A stretch of 64,000 nucleotides of DNA from JAFAXD01 sp051985675. Lineage in GTDB: Bacteria > Pseudomonadota > Alphaproteobacteria > Rhizobiales > Xanthobacteraceae. The notes below the pieces were generated by a model. It did no database searches, was not told the origin of the DNA, and saw only the letters and a program-made list of their open reading frames with translations. The position numbers were made by a program, and so were the translations under genes. Below are positions 8,519 through 17,752 of the stretch, piece by piece. Numbering within the stretch: position 1 is the stretch's first letter; every line of letters starts with the position of its first letter. The stretch covers positions 31,301 to 95,300 of the forward strand of contig JBPYFJ010000029.1 of NCBI GenBank assembly GCA_051985675.1. The letters are read 5' to 3'.

Positions 8519-9334
8519 TCAATGTTTCTCGGCCACGAAGCTATAGCGCTTGAGGATCTTTTGATCGTCATATGCGCCCTGCTTTGAGCGTTTGGGGAGC
8601 TTGACTTTTGATGAAGGCACCTTCCCGGGCCGGATTGTCTTTAGAATATGCGAAATGCAATTCAGCCGCGCCCGACGCTTGTCGTCGGAGCGTACGACGT
8701 ACCAGGGCGCGAATTTGGTGCTGGTGACCTTCAGCATGATGTCGCGAGCTTTCGAGTATTCGTACCAGCGCTTGTAGGATTCGAGGTCCATCGGGCTGAG
8801 TTTCCACTGCCGCAGCGGATCGTGAATGCGCGCCAGAAAGCGGCGTTCCTGTTCGTCCTTTCCAACTTCGAGCCATAATTTGATCAACACCATTCCGCTG
8901 TCGACGATGTATTGCTCGACCTCCGGACACAAGATCAGAAATTGCTGGTGCTGTTTTTCGGTACAAAAGCCCATGACGTACTCGACGCCGGCGCGGTTGT
9001 ACCAACTGCGGTCAAAGATGACGACTTCGCCGGAGGCCGGAAAATGCGTGATGTAGCGTTGGAAAAACATCTGCGACTTTTCGCGATCCGACGGCGCCGG
9101 CAACGCAACCACGCGGAATACGCGTGGGCTGACGCGGCTGGTGATTGCTTTGATCGCACCGCCCTTTCCGGCCGCGTCCCGGCCCTCGAATACGATGATG
9201 ACACGTAGCCCTTTGTGCTTGACCCAATCCTGGAGCCGGCAGAGCTCAATCTGCAGCTTGCGCAGCTGCTTTTCGTAGGCCTTGCGCCCGAGCTTCGCAG
9301 TCCGGCCGTCTCCGTTGGCTTGCCTTGCAGCCAT
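8519..9334 (-). CDS. ppk2: polyphosphate kinase 2
   Basis: A 271-residue class I PPK2, which transfers phosphate between polyphosphate and nucleoside diphosphates. The Walker A loop is GRDAAGKGG (residues 51-59), the Walker B / lid-type motif is VIFDRSWYNRAGVE (105-118), and the lid region includes RRFLARIHDPLRQWKLSPMD. The length is that of single-domain PPK2. It sits 47 bp after the P-type ATPase gene and 33 bp before the MFS gene. A PPK2 next to a cation ATPase suggests local ATP regeneration or a stress-linked unit, which is inference. Confidence 0.93.
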   Translation of the reverse strand: MAARQANGDGRTAKLGRKAYEKQLRKLQIELCRLQDWVKHKGLRVIIVFEGRDAAGKGGAIKAITSRVSPRVFRVVALPAPSDREKSQMFFQRYITHFPASGEVVIFDRSWYNRAGVEYVMGFCTEKQHQQFLILCPEVEQYIVDSGMVLIKLWLEVGKDEQERRFLARIHDPLRQWKLSPMDLESYKRWYEYSKARDIMLKVTSTKFAPWYVVRSDDKRRARLNCISHILKTIRPGKVPSSKVKLPKRSKQGAYDDQKILKRYSFVAEKH

Positions 9335-9381
9335 GCTGGATCTCCTTGGCGTCAGGTATCGTGGGCCGTCGCAATCGATGT

Positions 9382-12132
9382 TCAGGTGCCGGCCTCGAGC
9401 GCGCAGACGCTGCGCCGCAAGGAATTATTTGATCGGATCACGGCTTTTTCCGCCTCGACCACGAGAAAGAACAGAAATCCTCCGCCGATGAGCCATGGCC
9501 AGGCCGACGCGGGGAGGGGCTGGGTATCGAACAGCCGCTGCAGCGGCGGCGCATAGGTGAACAGGAGTTGCAGCACGATGACGGCGCCGATTCCGTGCGG
9601 CAGGTATTGGTTCCCCAGGTGTGCCCTAAGCGAGAGCGAGGAGTCGAGAAGATAGCGGCTGTTGAGCAAATAGAACACCTGGCCGATGGTGATCGCGTTA
9701 ACCGCGGCCGTGCGGGCCAGCTGATCGGAGGCGCCTTGCGACTTCATCCAAAAGAACGCGCACAGCGTATAGACGACGAGTGCCACCCCGACGAAGGCGA
9801 TTCGCCAGAGACCAAATCCGGTCAGAATGGGGCGGGTGACGGCCCGCGGCGAACGGCTCATCACGTCGAGTTCGTGCGGCTCAAACGCGATCACCAGTCC
9901 CAGAGCCACGGACGTCACCATGTTGACCCATAGCACTTGCGGCGCCGTAATCGGCATGGTGAAGCCCATCAGGATGGCGATCGCGATCACCATCGCCTGC
10001 GCGACGTTTGTCGGCAGCATGAACAGAATGGCCTTTTCGATGTTGTTGTAGACCGTGCGGCCCTCCTTCACGGCCGCGGTGATCGAGGCGAAGTTGTCGT
10101 CGGCGAGGATCATCTCGGCGGCTTCTTTCGTGACCTCGGTACCCTTGATGCCCATTGCGACGCCAATGTCGGCTTTCTTGAGCGCCGGCGCATCGTTTAC
10201 GCCGTCGCCCGTCATCGCGACGATCTGCTTGTTGGCTTGAATAGCTTTCACCAGGCGAAGCTTGTGTTCGGGGCTTGCGCGCGCGAACACGTCGACGTCA
10301 CGCACCCGCTCCTGCAGCGTGGCTGTGTCCATTTCCTCGATCTCTGCGCCGGTGATCGCGGTTTTCCCATCCCCGATGCCGAGCAACTTCGCAATCGCGG
10401 CGGCCGTGATCTTGTGGTCGCCGGTGATCATTGTGACGCGGATGCCGCCGCCATGACACTCCTTGACGGCTTCGACCGCTTCCTTGCGCGGAGGGTCGAG
10501 CAGGCCCACGAGCCCGAGGAGAACGAGGTTCTTCGGCAGGTCGGCGGGAGTGAGCGTGCCCGACCCGAGGCTCGGATTCTCAATCCAGGCCAGCGCCAGG
10601 ACGCGCTCGCCCTGGCCGGCGAGCTTGTCCGACGTCTCCATGAAATGCGCGCGATCAATCGGCACTTGCGCGCCGCCCGTCGTCTGCTGACGATTGCAAT
10701 GACCGAGGATGACTTCCGGGGCTCCCTTGGTAAGCAGAATCTGCGTGCCGTCAGGCGTCTTGTGCAACGTCGCCATGAATCGGTGTTCCGATTCGAACGG
10801 GATCGCATCGACGCGGGGATACGCGTTCCGTTCGACCTGCCGGTTCATCCCCAGTTTGGCGGCGAATGGATAGAGCGCCCCTTCGGTCGGATCGCCCTCG
10901 ACATTCCAGACGCCGTCCGCCTGAAAGAGCTCGGCGTCGTTGCACAGCGTCGACACCCGCCCCATCAGCTCGAGCACGCGGTCCGGGTTGGCCGGCTTTC
11001 CGTCTTTGCTGACGGCGCCCTCTGGCGCATAGCCTTCGCCTGCGATCTGGTAGGCCTGCTCCGCCGTCACGGCCGACACCACCATCATCTCCATCAGCGT
11101 CAGCGTTCCGGTCTTGTCGGAGCAGATGCGCGATACCGAACCGAGGGTCTCCACCGCCGGGAGGCGTCGGATGATGGCATTGCGCTGAGCCATACGCTGG
11201 ACGCCGATCGCGAGCGTGATGGTGATGATCGCCGGCAAACCTTCCGGTATGACCGAGACCGCGATGCCGACGACGGCCTGAAACAATTCGACGAAATCCA
11301 TCCCCTTCACCCACCGGCCGTAGGCGAAGATCAGGACGCTGACCACGCCGATGACGGCGGTGATCGCGTAGCCGAATTTTTTGATCTGCCGCAGCAGCGG
11401 CGTTTCGAGGGCGCTCACGCCGGCGAGCAGCTGATTGATGCGCCCGAGCTCGGTTTCGCTCCCGGTCGCCACGACGACGCCGGTGCCGCGGCCGGAAACA
11501 ACCATGGTTCCCGAGAACGCCATATTCTCCCGGTCTCCGACCGTTGCGTTGGCGGCGACGGGGTCGACGATCTTGTCCGCCGGGACCGATTCCCCGGTGA
11601 GAGCGGCTTCCTCGGTGCGCAGATTCTTGACCTTGGTAAGCCGCAAGTCCGCCGGAACCTTGTCGCCCGACTCGAGCAGGACGATATCGCCCGGCACCAA
11701 TTTGTCCGCCGGGAGCATGCGCGTGTCGCCGCCGCGGGTCGTGCGCGCTTCGGCCGACAACATGTTGCGGATCGAATCGAGCGCCTTCTCGGCCTTTCCT
11801 TCCTGAATGAAACCGAGCAAAGCGTTGATGACGACGACGCCCAGGATGATCGCGGCGTCGATCCATAAATTCAGCATCAGCTTGGCAAAGCCGGCGCTGA
11901 GCAAGACATAGACCAGGATATTGTTGAACTGCGACGCGAAGCGTTGCAGCGGCCCGGCCTTCTTGCCTTCGGGCAATCGGTTGGGACCGTATTGCTTGAG
12001 CCGCAGCGATGCCTCGGCGACGTTCAACCCGTTCGTGCCGTCACTCTCGAGGCGCTTGACCGCATCCTCAGCCGGCATGGCGAACCACGGGACAGCATCG
12101 CCCGCGGATGTGATCTCCGAAGCCGTAGCCAT
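9382..12132 (-). CDS. P-type cation-transporting ATPase (P2-like)
   Basis: A 916-residue P-type ATPase. An N-terminal cation-ATPase domain (residues 15-80) precedes the first membrane helices. The TGES actuator motif is at 179-182, PEGLP in the ion-binding helix at 296-300, and the phosphorylated Asp in DKTGTLT is D339. The nucleotide domain has KGAPE, and the hinge has TGDGVNDAPALKKADIGVAMG-type sequence before the C-terminal six helices. The architecture matches Ca2+/Na+/K+-type P2 pumps of bacteria, with no heavy-metal domain. The ion is not certain. GAGGGG precedes the ATG. It lies between a LapA-like protein and PPK2, all leftward. Confidence 0.93.
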   Translation of the reverse strand: MATASEITSAGDAVPWFAMPAEDAVKRLESDGTNGLNVAEASLRLKQYGPNRLPEGKKAGPLQRFASQFNNILVYVLLSAGFAKLMLNLWIDAAIILGVVVINALLGFIQEGKAEKALDSIRNMLSAEARTTRGGDTRMLPADKLVPGDIVLLESGDKVPADLRLTKVKNLRTEEAALTGESVPADKIVDPVAANATVGDRENMAFSGTMVVSGRGTGVVVATGSETELGRINQLLAGVSALETPLLRQIKKFGYAITAVIGVVSVLIFAYGRWVKGMDFVELFQAVVGIAVSVIPEGLPAIITITLAIGVQRMAQRNAIIRRLPAVETLGSVSRICSDKTGTLTLMEMMVVSAVTAEQAYQIAGEGYAPEGAVSKDGKPANPDRVLELMGRVSTLCNDAELFQADGVWNVEGDPTEGALYPFAAKLGMNRQVERNAYPRVDAIPFESEHRFMATLHKTPDGTQILLTKGAPEVILGHCNRQQTTGGAQVPIDRAHFMETSDKLAGQGERVLALAWIENPSLGSGTLTPADLPKNLVLLGLVGLLDPPRKEAVEAVKECHGGGIRVTMITGDHKITAAAIAKLLGIGDGKTAITGAEIEEMDTATLQERVRDVDVFARASPEHKLRLVKAIQANKQIVAMTGDGVNDAPALKKADIGVAMGIKGTEVTKEAAEMILADDNFASITAAVKEGRTVYNNIEKAILFMLPTNVAQAMVIAIAILMGFTMPITAPQVLWVNMVTSVALGLVIAFEPHELDVMSRSPRAVTRPILTGFGLWRIAFVGVALVVYTLCAFFWMKSQGASDQLARTAAVNAITIGQVFYLLNSRYLLDSSLSLRAHLGNQYLPHGIGAVIVLQLLFTYAPPLQRLFDTQPLPASAWPWLIGGGFLFFLVVEAEKAVIRSNNSLRRSVCALEAGT

Positions 12133-12168
12133 GACTAGCCCCTCGCTTGCGCGGATCGGTCTCCTCCA

Positions 12169-12390
12169 TCAGGCCGCGCGTCGCGCCCTGTGCAGCGAAC
12201 GGCGCAGCAATGACCACAGGCTGCCGCCGGTCACCATGCCGAGAATGTAGAAGATGACGGCGATGAGGGCGAGCGGCGCGCTCGCACTGAAACCAAGGAA
12301 CGTCATTGTTGCGGTCTCGAAGTTCTGCGCGACGAAAATGAGGAGGGCGGCGAAAAACAACACGATGATGATGAGATGGACCAAGCGCAT
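12169..12390 (-). CDS. LapA-domain (DUF1049) small membrane protein
   Basis: A 73-residue protein with two membrane helices (LIIIVLFFAALLIFVAQNF and a second helix around IAVIFYILGMVTGG) and a basic C-terminus. This is the lipopolysaccharide assembly protein A domain pattern, including the VAQNFETATMTFLG segment between helices. In E. coli the related LapA works with LapB in LPS assembly, but no LapB is nearby. It starts the leftward ATPase-PPK2-MFS run, 36 bp ahead of the ATPase. GAGAGG precedes the ATG. Confidence 0.85.
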   Translation of the reverse strand: MRLVHLIIIVLFFAALLIFVAQNFETATMTFLGFSASAPLALIAVIFYILGMVTGGSLWSLLRRSLHRARRAA

Positions 12391-12487
12391 GGCGGTAGCC
12401 TCTCAGTCTCAGAATGAGACACCGTAAGATACCGTTGGGCGCGTGCGATTGGAACGGGTCACGTCCCGCTAGCGCCTGGACCTATGG

Positions 12488-13942
12488 CTAGAACGAGCCA
12501 AACGTGCTGCCGAGCGCGATCACCGCGACCAGTGCGATCAACGCGCCCACGATTGCGACCATGACGATGTCAAAATAGCTTTCGCGATGCGTCGACCCGC
12601 ACACGGCGAGCAACGTCACGACGGCGCCGTTGTGCGGCAGGCTGTCGAGTGTGCCGGCGCTCATCACGGCGACCCGGTGCATGAGCCCAGGATCTATGCC
12701 GGCTGCGCCCGCGAGCTGCATGTAGGTATGGCCGAGCGCGTCAAGCGCGATCGTGAGGCCTCCCGAGGCCGAGCCGGTTAGCGCAGCGAGCACATTGGCC
12801 GCGACCGCGAGCGAGACGAGCGGTCCGCCCTCGATCGCGAGCACCCAGTCGCGAACGACCGCGAAGGCGGGCAATTCCGCCACTACCGCCCCGAAGCCGA
12901 CAAGGCTCGCGACGCTGAGAGCTGGAAGCACGGAGGCGTTGGCGCCGGCATCCATGCTGGCACGTAAGGCCGGAAGGTACCTGCGGTTGAGGATGACGAG
13001 CGTCGCCGATGCCGCCAGCAATGCCGTCACAACCGCCCAGACGCCGCCGACCGCAGACAGCGAGGTTGCTCCCCATCGCTCTTCGGCCAGAAATGAGACG
13101 TCGAGACGCGGCAGGATCACGAGCGACATCAGCAGATTGACGACGACGACTACGACCAGCGGCGAAGCGGCGCGCACCGCGGATGGCAACGTCGCGCTCG
13201 CTGCGCCGTGTCGGATTTCGGCGGGGTCGAACTCGCGCGCCGTGGTGGCGCGCTCGCGCACCGTGAGATCGTCCGCCGCCGTTGCCGCGCTGGCAGGCGC
13301 GTCCGCGCCGAAGCCCTCGCCGGCACGGCGCGCCGAGGCTTCCGAACGGGCGAGCCACCACAGGCCGAAGCCAAGCATGATTAAGGATGCCACGATGCCG
13401 AGACCTGGTGCCGCGAACGGCGTCGTGCCGAAAAACGGCATCGGGATCGCGTTTTGGATCGCGGGCGTGCCTGGCAGCGCCGACATGGTGAACGTGGACG
13501 TGCCGAGCGCAATCGCGGCCGGCATTAGCCGGCGCGGGATGGCCGCGGCGCGAAACAGCGCCTGTGCCATCGGCGCCAGGACGAACAGCGCGACGAACAG
13601 GCTGACGCCGCCGTAGGTGACCATCGCGCCGGCCAGCACGACCGCCAGCACGGCGCGATGCTGGCCCAGGCGTTGTGTCATGAACTCCGCAATGGCCGCG
13701 ACCGAGCCCGAATCCTCCATGAGCTTGCCGAACAAAGCACCGAGCAGGAAGATCGGAAAGAATTGCGCCAGGAAAACCGCCGCGGCGCCCATGAATGTTT
13801 GGGTCCAGTTGGCGAGCAACGGTTCGCCGGCGAAGGCCGCCGCCAGAAGCGCGGCCGCGGGAGCAAGCAGCAGGACGCTCCAGCCGCGGAACGCGAGCCA
13901 TATCAGCAGGGCTAGGCCAACCAGGATGCCGGCGAGGCCCAT
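12488..13942 (-). CDS. GntP-family permease
   Basis: A 484-residue membrane transporter with about a dozen hydrophobic segments. Family-like segments include FPIFLLGALFGKLMEDSG, MVTYGGVSLFVALFVLAPMA and STFTMSALPGTPAIQNAIP, plus a C-terminal LPHNGAVVTLLAVCGSTHRE. GntP relatives move gluconate, hydroxybutyrate or other hydroxy-acids. It starts 3 bp after the patatin gene stops, so the two are probably one transcript. In related genomes such pairs sit with beta-hydroxybutyrate dehydrogenase, which suggests a hydroxybutyrate role. No dehydrogenase is seen here, so this stays an inference. Confidence 0.85.
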   Translation of the reverse strand: MGLAGILVGLALLIWLAFRGWSVLLLAPAAALLAAAFAGEPLLANWTQTFMGAAAVFLAQFFPIFLLGALFGKLMEDSGSVAAIAEFMTQRLGQHRAVLAVVLAGAMVTYGGVSLFVALFVLAPMAQALFRAAAIPRRLMPAAIALGTSTFTMSALPGTPAIQNAIPMPFFGTTPFAAPGLGIVASLIMLGFGLWWLARSEASARRAGEGFGADAPASAATAADDLTVRERATTAREFDPAEIRHGAASATLPSAVRAASPLVVVVVVNLLMSLVILPRLDVSFLAEERWGATSLSAVGGVWAVVTALLAASATLVILNRRYLPALRASMDAGANASVLPALSVASLVGFGAVVAELPAFAVVRDWVLAIEGGPLVSLAVAANVLAALTGSASGGLTIALDALGHTYMQLAGAAGIDPGLMHRVAVMSAGTLDSLPHNGAVVTLLAVCGSTHRESYFDIVMVAIVGALIALVAVIALGSTFGSF

Positions 13943-13945
13943 GTG

Positions 13946-14995
13946 TCACACGCCCTTCAGCAAGTCGTCCAGATCGAGGGTCGAGCGTCGGCCGAGATCA
14001 TCGCAATGCGCGCGCAGGAACTTTTCGGCCGCAAGCCGGCCCTGCTCGCGCAACATGGACAGGAAATCCCACTCGGCGATCAGCTTTGACGACGCGTTGA
14101 GCTCGGTCATGATGTCGTTCGTCACATAGTGGACCCGCATCTTGGCCCATTTCTCGCCTTCCTCGTCGTTCGGGTCGGCGACGCGGCGCAGCAGGGCGAT
14201 CATGCGTAATTCCTTCAACAGGACGGCGTTGAATGCTACCTCGTTGAGACGATTCAGAATGTCGCTCGCCGCCCGCGGCGCGCCTTTGCGCTCGAACGGG
14301 TTGATCGGGACGATGATCGTGTCCTGGGACGAGCTTTCGCGTACCAGCGGGGTGATGGTCGGATTGCCGGAATAGCCGCCGTCCCAGTACGCGTCGCCGT
14401 CGATCTCGATCGCTTGAAACATCGTCGGCAGGCAGGCTGACGCGATCAGTACGTCCGGGGTGATTTCCGGATTTCGAAACACGCGGGCGCGCCCGGTGGC
14501 GACATTGGTCGCGGTGATGAACAGCTTGATTGGCGACTCTGGCAGCCGCTCGAAGTCGACGCAGTCGGTGAGAATCTTTCGCAGCGGGTTCCAGCCGGTA
14601 AGGTTGAGATCGTAGGGCGAAAACAAGCGCGACATCATGTCGATCGCGATGTAGGTCGGCGAGCTGTCGAGCGACCAGCGGCCCAAGAGGACATCGAGCG
14701 GACCGCGCCGGATCGGGCTGAATCGGCCGGCCTGCGAAACGCGGCGCCAGAAGCCTTCCAGCGCGGCGCGCGCGCCGGTGGCGCCGTCGAGCGTATAGCC
14801 GTAGGCGAGGGCTGCGGCATTCATGGCGCCGGCGGATGTGCCGGAGATCCCGTCAATCCGAAGCCACGGCTCCTCGAGCATGCGGTCGAGCACGCCCCAG
14901 GTGAATGCGCCGTGCGCGCCGCCGCCCTGCAGGGCGAAGTCGACCAGGACCGGTGAGCGGGTGAAGGCGGCGTCATCTGCGCTTGGCATTGTCAT
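13946..14995 (-). CDS. patatin-like phospholipase / esterase
   Basis: A 349-residue patatin-domain protein. The oxyanion loop is GGGAHG (24-29), the nucleophile elbow is GTSAG with Ser54, and the second dyad residue is Asp205 in WDGGYSGNP. The C-terminal extension (about 240-349) fits the DUF3734 type found in alphaproteobacterial patatins. It probably hydrolyses acyl esters; some neighbours in other genomes suggest polyhydroxybutyrate turnover. It is translated just ahead of the GntP permease and lies divergent to the metallopeptidase at 15151, with a 155-bp promoter region between them. Confidence 0.9.
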   Translation of the reverse strand: MTMPSADDAAFTRSPVLVDFALQGGGAHGAFTWGVLDRMLEEPWLRIDGISGTSAGAMNAAALAYGYTLDGATGARAALEGFWRRVSQAGRFSPIRRGPLDVLLGRWSLDSSPTYIAIDMMSRLFSPYDLNLTGWNPLRKILTDCVDFERLPESPIKLFITATNVATGRARVFRNPEITPDVLIASACLPTMFQAIEIDGDAYWDGGYSGNPTITPLVRESSSQDTIIVPINPFERKGAPRAASDILNRLNEVAFNAVLLKELRMIALLRRVADPNDEEGEKWAKMRVHYVTNDIMTELNASSKLIAEWDFLSMLREQGRLAAEKFLRAHCDDLGRRSTLDLDDLLKGV

Positions 14996-15150
14996 GTCAG
15001 CTCAGGTTTGCGTTGCGGGCTGTTGCTTGCCGCCGAACCAGGCCATCTGCATGGTAGACAGCTGCTGGCTTTCGGACAATTGAACACGAGAGCAGGCCCT
15101 GTGACTGGCCTTATGTGGTGACCGATCCGTCAAACGAAGGAGAGCGCGCG

Positions 15151-16071
15151 ATGATCTTATCTCGCTGGCCCACGGCCGGGAACCCGCGACGAACCCGCAC
15201 GAACTGCATCGGCGTGCTGACTTTTGCGCTTGGGATCGCCCTGATCGTAACGGCGTTAGTTCCGGCAAGCGCCGACGAGGCGCGGCCGAACCGCATCCAC
15301 ATCGAGTACGTGCCGCCAAAAAATCCGGAGAACCAGAAGCTCTATGAAGCGCTCAAGGAGCATCGCGCGCTCGAGAAAATGCAGGAGGTCTTCGCTCCGT
15401 TCCGGTTGTCGAATGATTTGAACATGCGCACGTTCGAATGCGGCATCGTGAACGCCTGGTACCAGCGGCCGACCGTGACGATCTGTTACGAATATCTCGC
15501 CGATATTCTCACCCGCATGCCCAAGAATACACCGTCCGGCATCACCCCGACCGATGCCATGCTGGGGCAATTCTTCTATGTGGTGGCGCACGAAATGGGA
15601 CACGCCATGTTCGACTTTCTCAACGTCCCGCTGTTCGGTCGCCCCGAGGATGCGGCTGATTACTTCGCCGCCTACACCATGCTGCTGTTCGGTAAGCAGG
15701 AGGCGCGCCGTCTGATTGTGGGGGCCGCCTATACGTACAGAAACGCCATTCAAAATCCGAAAATAACGTCCAGGCTGGTGGCATTCTCTAGCCAGCACGG
15801 TGCGCCGGCGCAACGCTTCTTCAATTTGATGTGCCTCGCTTTCGGGGCGGATCGGGAGACGTTCGGTGATCTCATCAAGATCGGCTATCTGCCGGAAGCG
15901 CGTTCGCGCGGCTGCAGGGTCGAGTTCGGGGAGCTCAACTTCGCGTTTCGACAGTTGGTCGAGCCGCACGTCGATCAGGAGCTGGCGAGGGCGGTCTTGC
16001 AGGAGGGCTGGCTGCCCGCCGCCGCGGCGCGACCCGATCCTCCGCCTCCGCCACCGCACATGGGACAATAG
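15151..16071 (+). CDS. secreted DUF4344 zinc metallopeptidase
   Basis: A 306-residue protein with an N-terminal hydrophobic signal or anchor (about 18-42, cleavage near PASAD). The zinc motif HEMGH is at residues 147-151, in FFYVVAHEMGHAMFDFLNVP, with an acidic GRPEDAADYF about 12 residues later that may supply the third ligand. A proline-rich tail closes the protein. This is the layout of the DUF4344 putative metallopeptidase family. The ATG at 15151 is chosen over an upstream in-frame GTG at 15115 because AAGGAG lies 9 bases before it. Probably periplasmic; substrate unknown. Confidence 0.85.
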   Translation: MILSRWPTAGNPRRTRTNCIGVLTFALGIALIVTALVPASADEARPNRIHIEYVPPKNPENQKLYEALKEHRALEKMQEVFAPFRLSNDLNMRTFECGIVNAWYQRPTVTICYEYLADILTRMPKNTPSGITPTDAMLGQFFYVVAHEMGHAMFDFLNVPLFGRPEDAADYFAAYTMLLFGKQEARRLIVGAAYTYRNAIQNPKITSRLVAFSSQHGAPAQRFFNLMCLAFGADRETFGDLIKIGYLPEARSRGCRVEFGELNFAFRQLVEPHVDQELARAVLQEGWLPAAAARPDPPPPPPHMGQ

Positions 16072-16214
16072 GCGGTCTCTGTTTTTTCGCGACACTCCAG
16101 CGGCTGGACAGGGTGAGCGCGATATGGTGGCATCGCGTACGACCACCGTCGTGGCGCGCGACGGCGCCGCGGCGTTGTCCTTCCTGATCGACACAATTGC
16201 AGGGGTACGAGACG

Positions 16215-17618
16215 ATGGCCACGACGCGCGTCGAGCACGACAGCCTGGGGGCGGTCAACGTCGAGAGCGACAAGCTGTGGGGCGCGCAGACGCAGCGCTC
16301 GCTCGAGCATTTCAGCATCGGCAAAGACCTGATCCCACGCGAACTGATTCCGGCTTACGCGATCATCAAGAAGGCCGCCGCGATTGTGAACAACAATGCC
16401 GGCCGGCTTCCGGATGACCAGAAGGAGCTAATCGTGCGCGTCTGCGACGAGATCCTGGCTGGCCAGCTTTACGACCATTTTCCGCTGCACGTGTGGATGA
16501 CCGGCAGCGGCACCCAGTTCAACATGAACGTGAATGAGGTGATCGCAAACCGCGCGTCGCAGATCGCCGGTGAACCGCTCGGAAGCAAGAAACCCGTCCA
16601 TCCCAACGATGCTGTGAACATGTCGCAGTCCTCAAACGACTCGTTCCCCACGGCGATGAACATTGCGGCTGCCATCGGGGCGAAGCAAAGGCTGATACCG
16701 GCGGTTGCCGCGCTGCGCGATGCGCTCGACAAAAAGGCGAAAGCCTGGGTCGAGATCGTCAAGATCGGCCGTACCCATCTGCAGGATGCAACGCCGCTCA
16801 CGCTGGGCCAGGAGTTTTCCGGTTACGTCGGCATGCTCAGCGACGACATCGAGCGGCTCGAGGCGGCGCTCAAGGGCGTCTACCGGCTAGCGCTCGGCGG
16901 CACCGCGGTCGGCACCGGCATCAACGCGGAGCCCGGGTTCGATCGCGAGGTCGCGGCCGAGATCGCCAAGCTTTCTGGGTTGCCGTTCGTCACGGCGCCC
17001 AACAAGTTCACCGTGCAGGGCGCGCACGATGACCTGGTATTCCTGAGTGCCGCGTGCAAGACGCTTGCCGTGTCGATCTACAAGATCGCCAACGACATCC
17101 GGTTGTTGTCGTGTGGCCCGCGTGCCGGCTTCGCGGAACTCAATATTCCAGCCAACGAGCCAGGCTCATCGATCATGCCCGGCAAGGTCAACCCGACCCA
17201 GGCGGAGGCGCTGGCGATGATCGGCGTGCAGGTGATGGCGAACGATCTGGCGGTCGCGTTCGGCGGTGCCGGCGGCTATCTCGAAATGAACGTCTACAAG
17301 CCGTTGATGATCGACAACATTATGAACTCGATCAGGATCCTGACCGACGGATGCGTGAACTTCCGCAAGTTCCTGGTGGAAGGGACCGAGCCGAACCTGG
17401 CGCAGATCAAGCGCTTCGTCGACCGCTCCCTGATGCTGGTGACCGCACTGAGCCCGGTGATCGGTTACGACAAGGCCTCGCAGACCGCGCACTATGCGCT
17501 CGAGCACGACCTCACGCTCAAGGAAGCGGCCTTGGAGCTCAAGATGGTCACCGCCGAGGAGTTCGACCGCATCGTCGACCCGAAGAAGATGGTCAATCCC
17601 TACGTCGCGGCCGGGTGA
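16215..17618 (+). CDS. fumC: class II fumarate hydratase
   Basis: A 467-residue fumarase C, the iron-independent enzyme converting fumarate and malate in the citric acid cycle. Diagnostic stretches are TGSGTQFNMNVNEVIANR near residue 97, HPNDAVNMSQSSNDSFPTAM near 129, KIGRTHLQDATPLTLGQEF near 182 and the superfamily signature GSSIMPGKVNP near 316 with the catalytic Ser. The start at 16215 (MATTRVEHDSLG) matches the usual N-terminus; an ATG 18 bases upstream would add six atypical residues. The length is normal and the gene looks intact. It would also use fumarate released by gentisate-type pathways encoded elsewhere in the window. Confidence 0.95.
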   Translation: MATTRVEHDSLGAVNVESDKLWGAQTQRSLEHFSIGKDLIPRELIPAYAIIKKAAAIVNNNAGRLPDDQKELIVRVCDEILAGQLYDHFPLHVWMTGSGTQFNMNVNEVIANRASQIAGEPLGSKKPVHPNDAVNMSQSSNDSFPTAMNIAAAIGAKQRLIPAVAALRDALDKKAKAWVEIVKIGRTHLQDATPLTLGQEFSGYVGMLSDDIERLEAALKGVYRLALGGTAVGTGINAEPGFDREVAAEIAKLSGLPFVTAPNKFTVQGAHDDLVFLSAACKTLAVSIYKIANDIRLLSCGPRAGFAELNIPANEPGSSIMPGKVNPTQAEALAMIGVQVMANDLAVAFGGAGGYLEMNVYKPLMIDNIMNSIRILTDGCVNFRKFLVEGTEPNLAQIKRFVDRSLMLVTALSPVIGYDKASQTAHYALEHDLTLKEAALELKMVTAEEFDRIVDPKKMVNPYVAAG

Positions 17619-17752
17619 ACTTCTCGGCTAAACGTCCGCACGCCGGATATGCGGATTCCAATCTGCACCTGCGCAGCCGGTTTGTGTTTGTATGCGTGCG
17701 CCCCGACATGCCGCTATGGTAGGGGATACGCGGGTCAACGATAGGGGCCGCA

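Noticed and set aside
9937..11868. A 643-residue rightward open frame antisense to the P-type ATPase
   Set aside because: No domain pattern; the opposite strand has all P-type ATPase motifs in the correct order.
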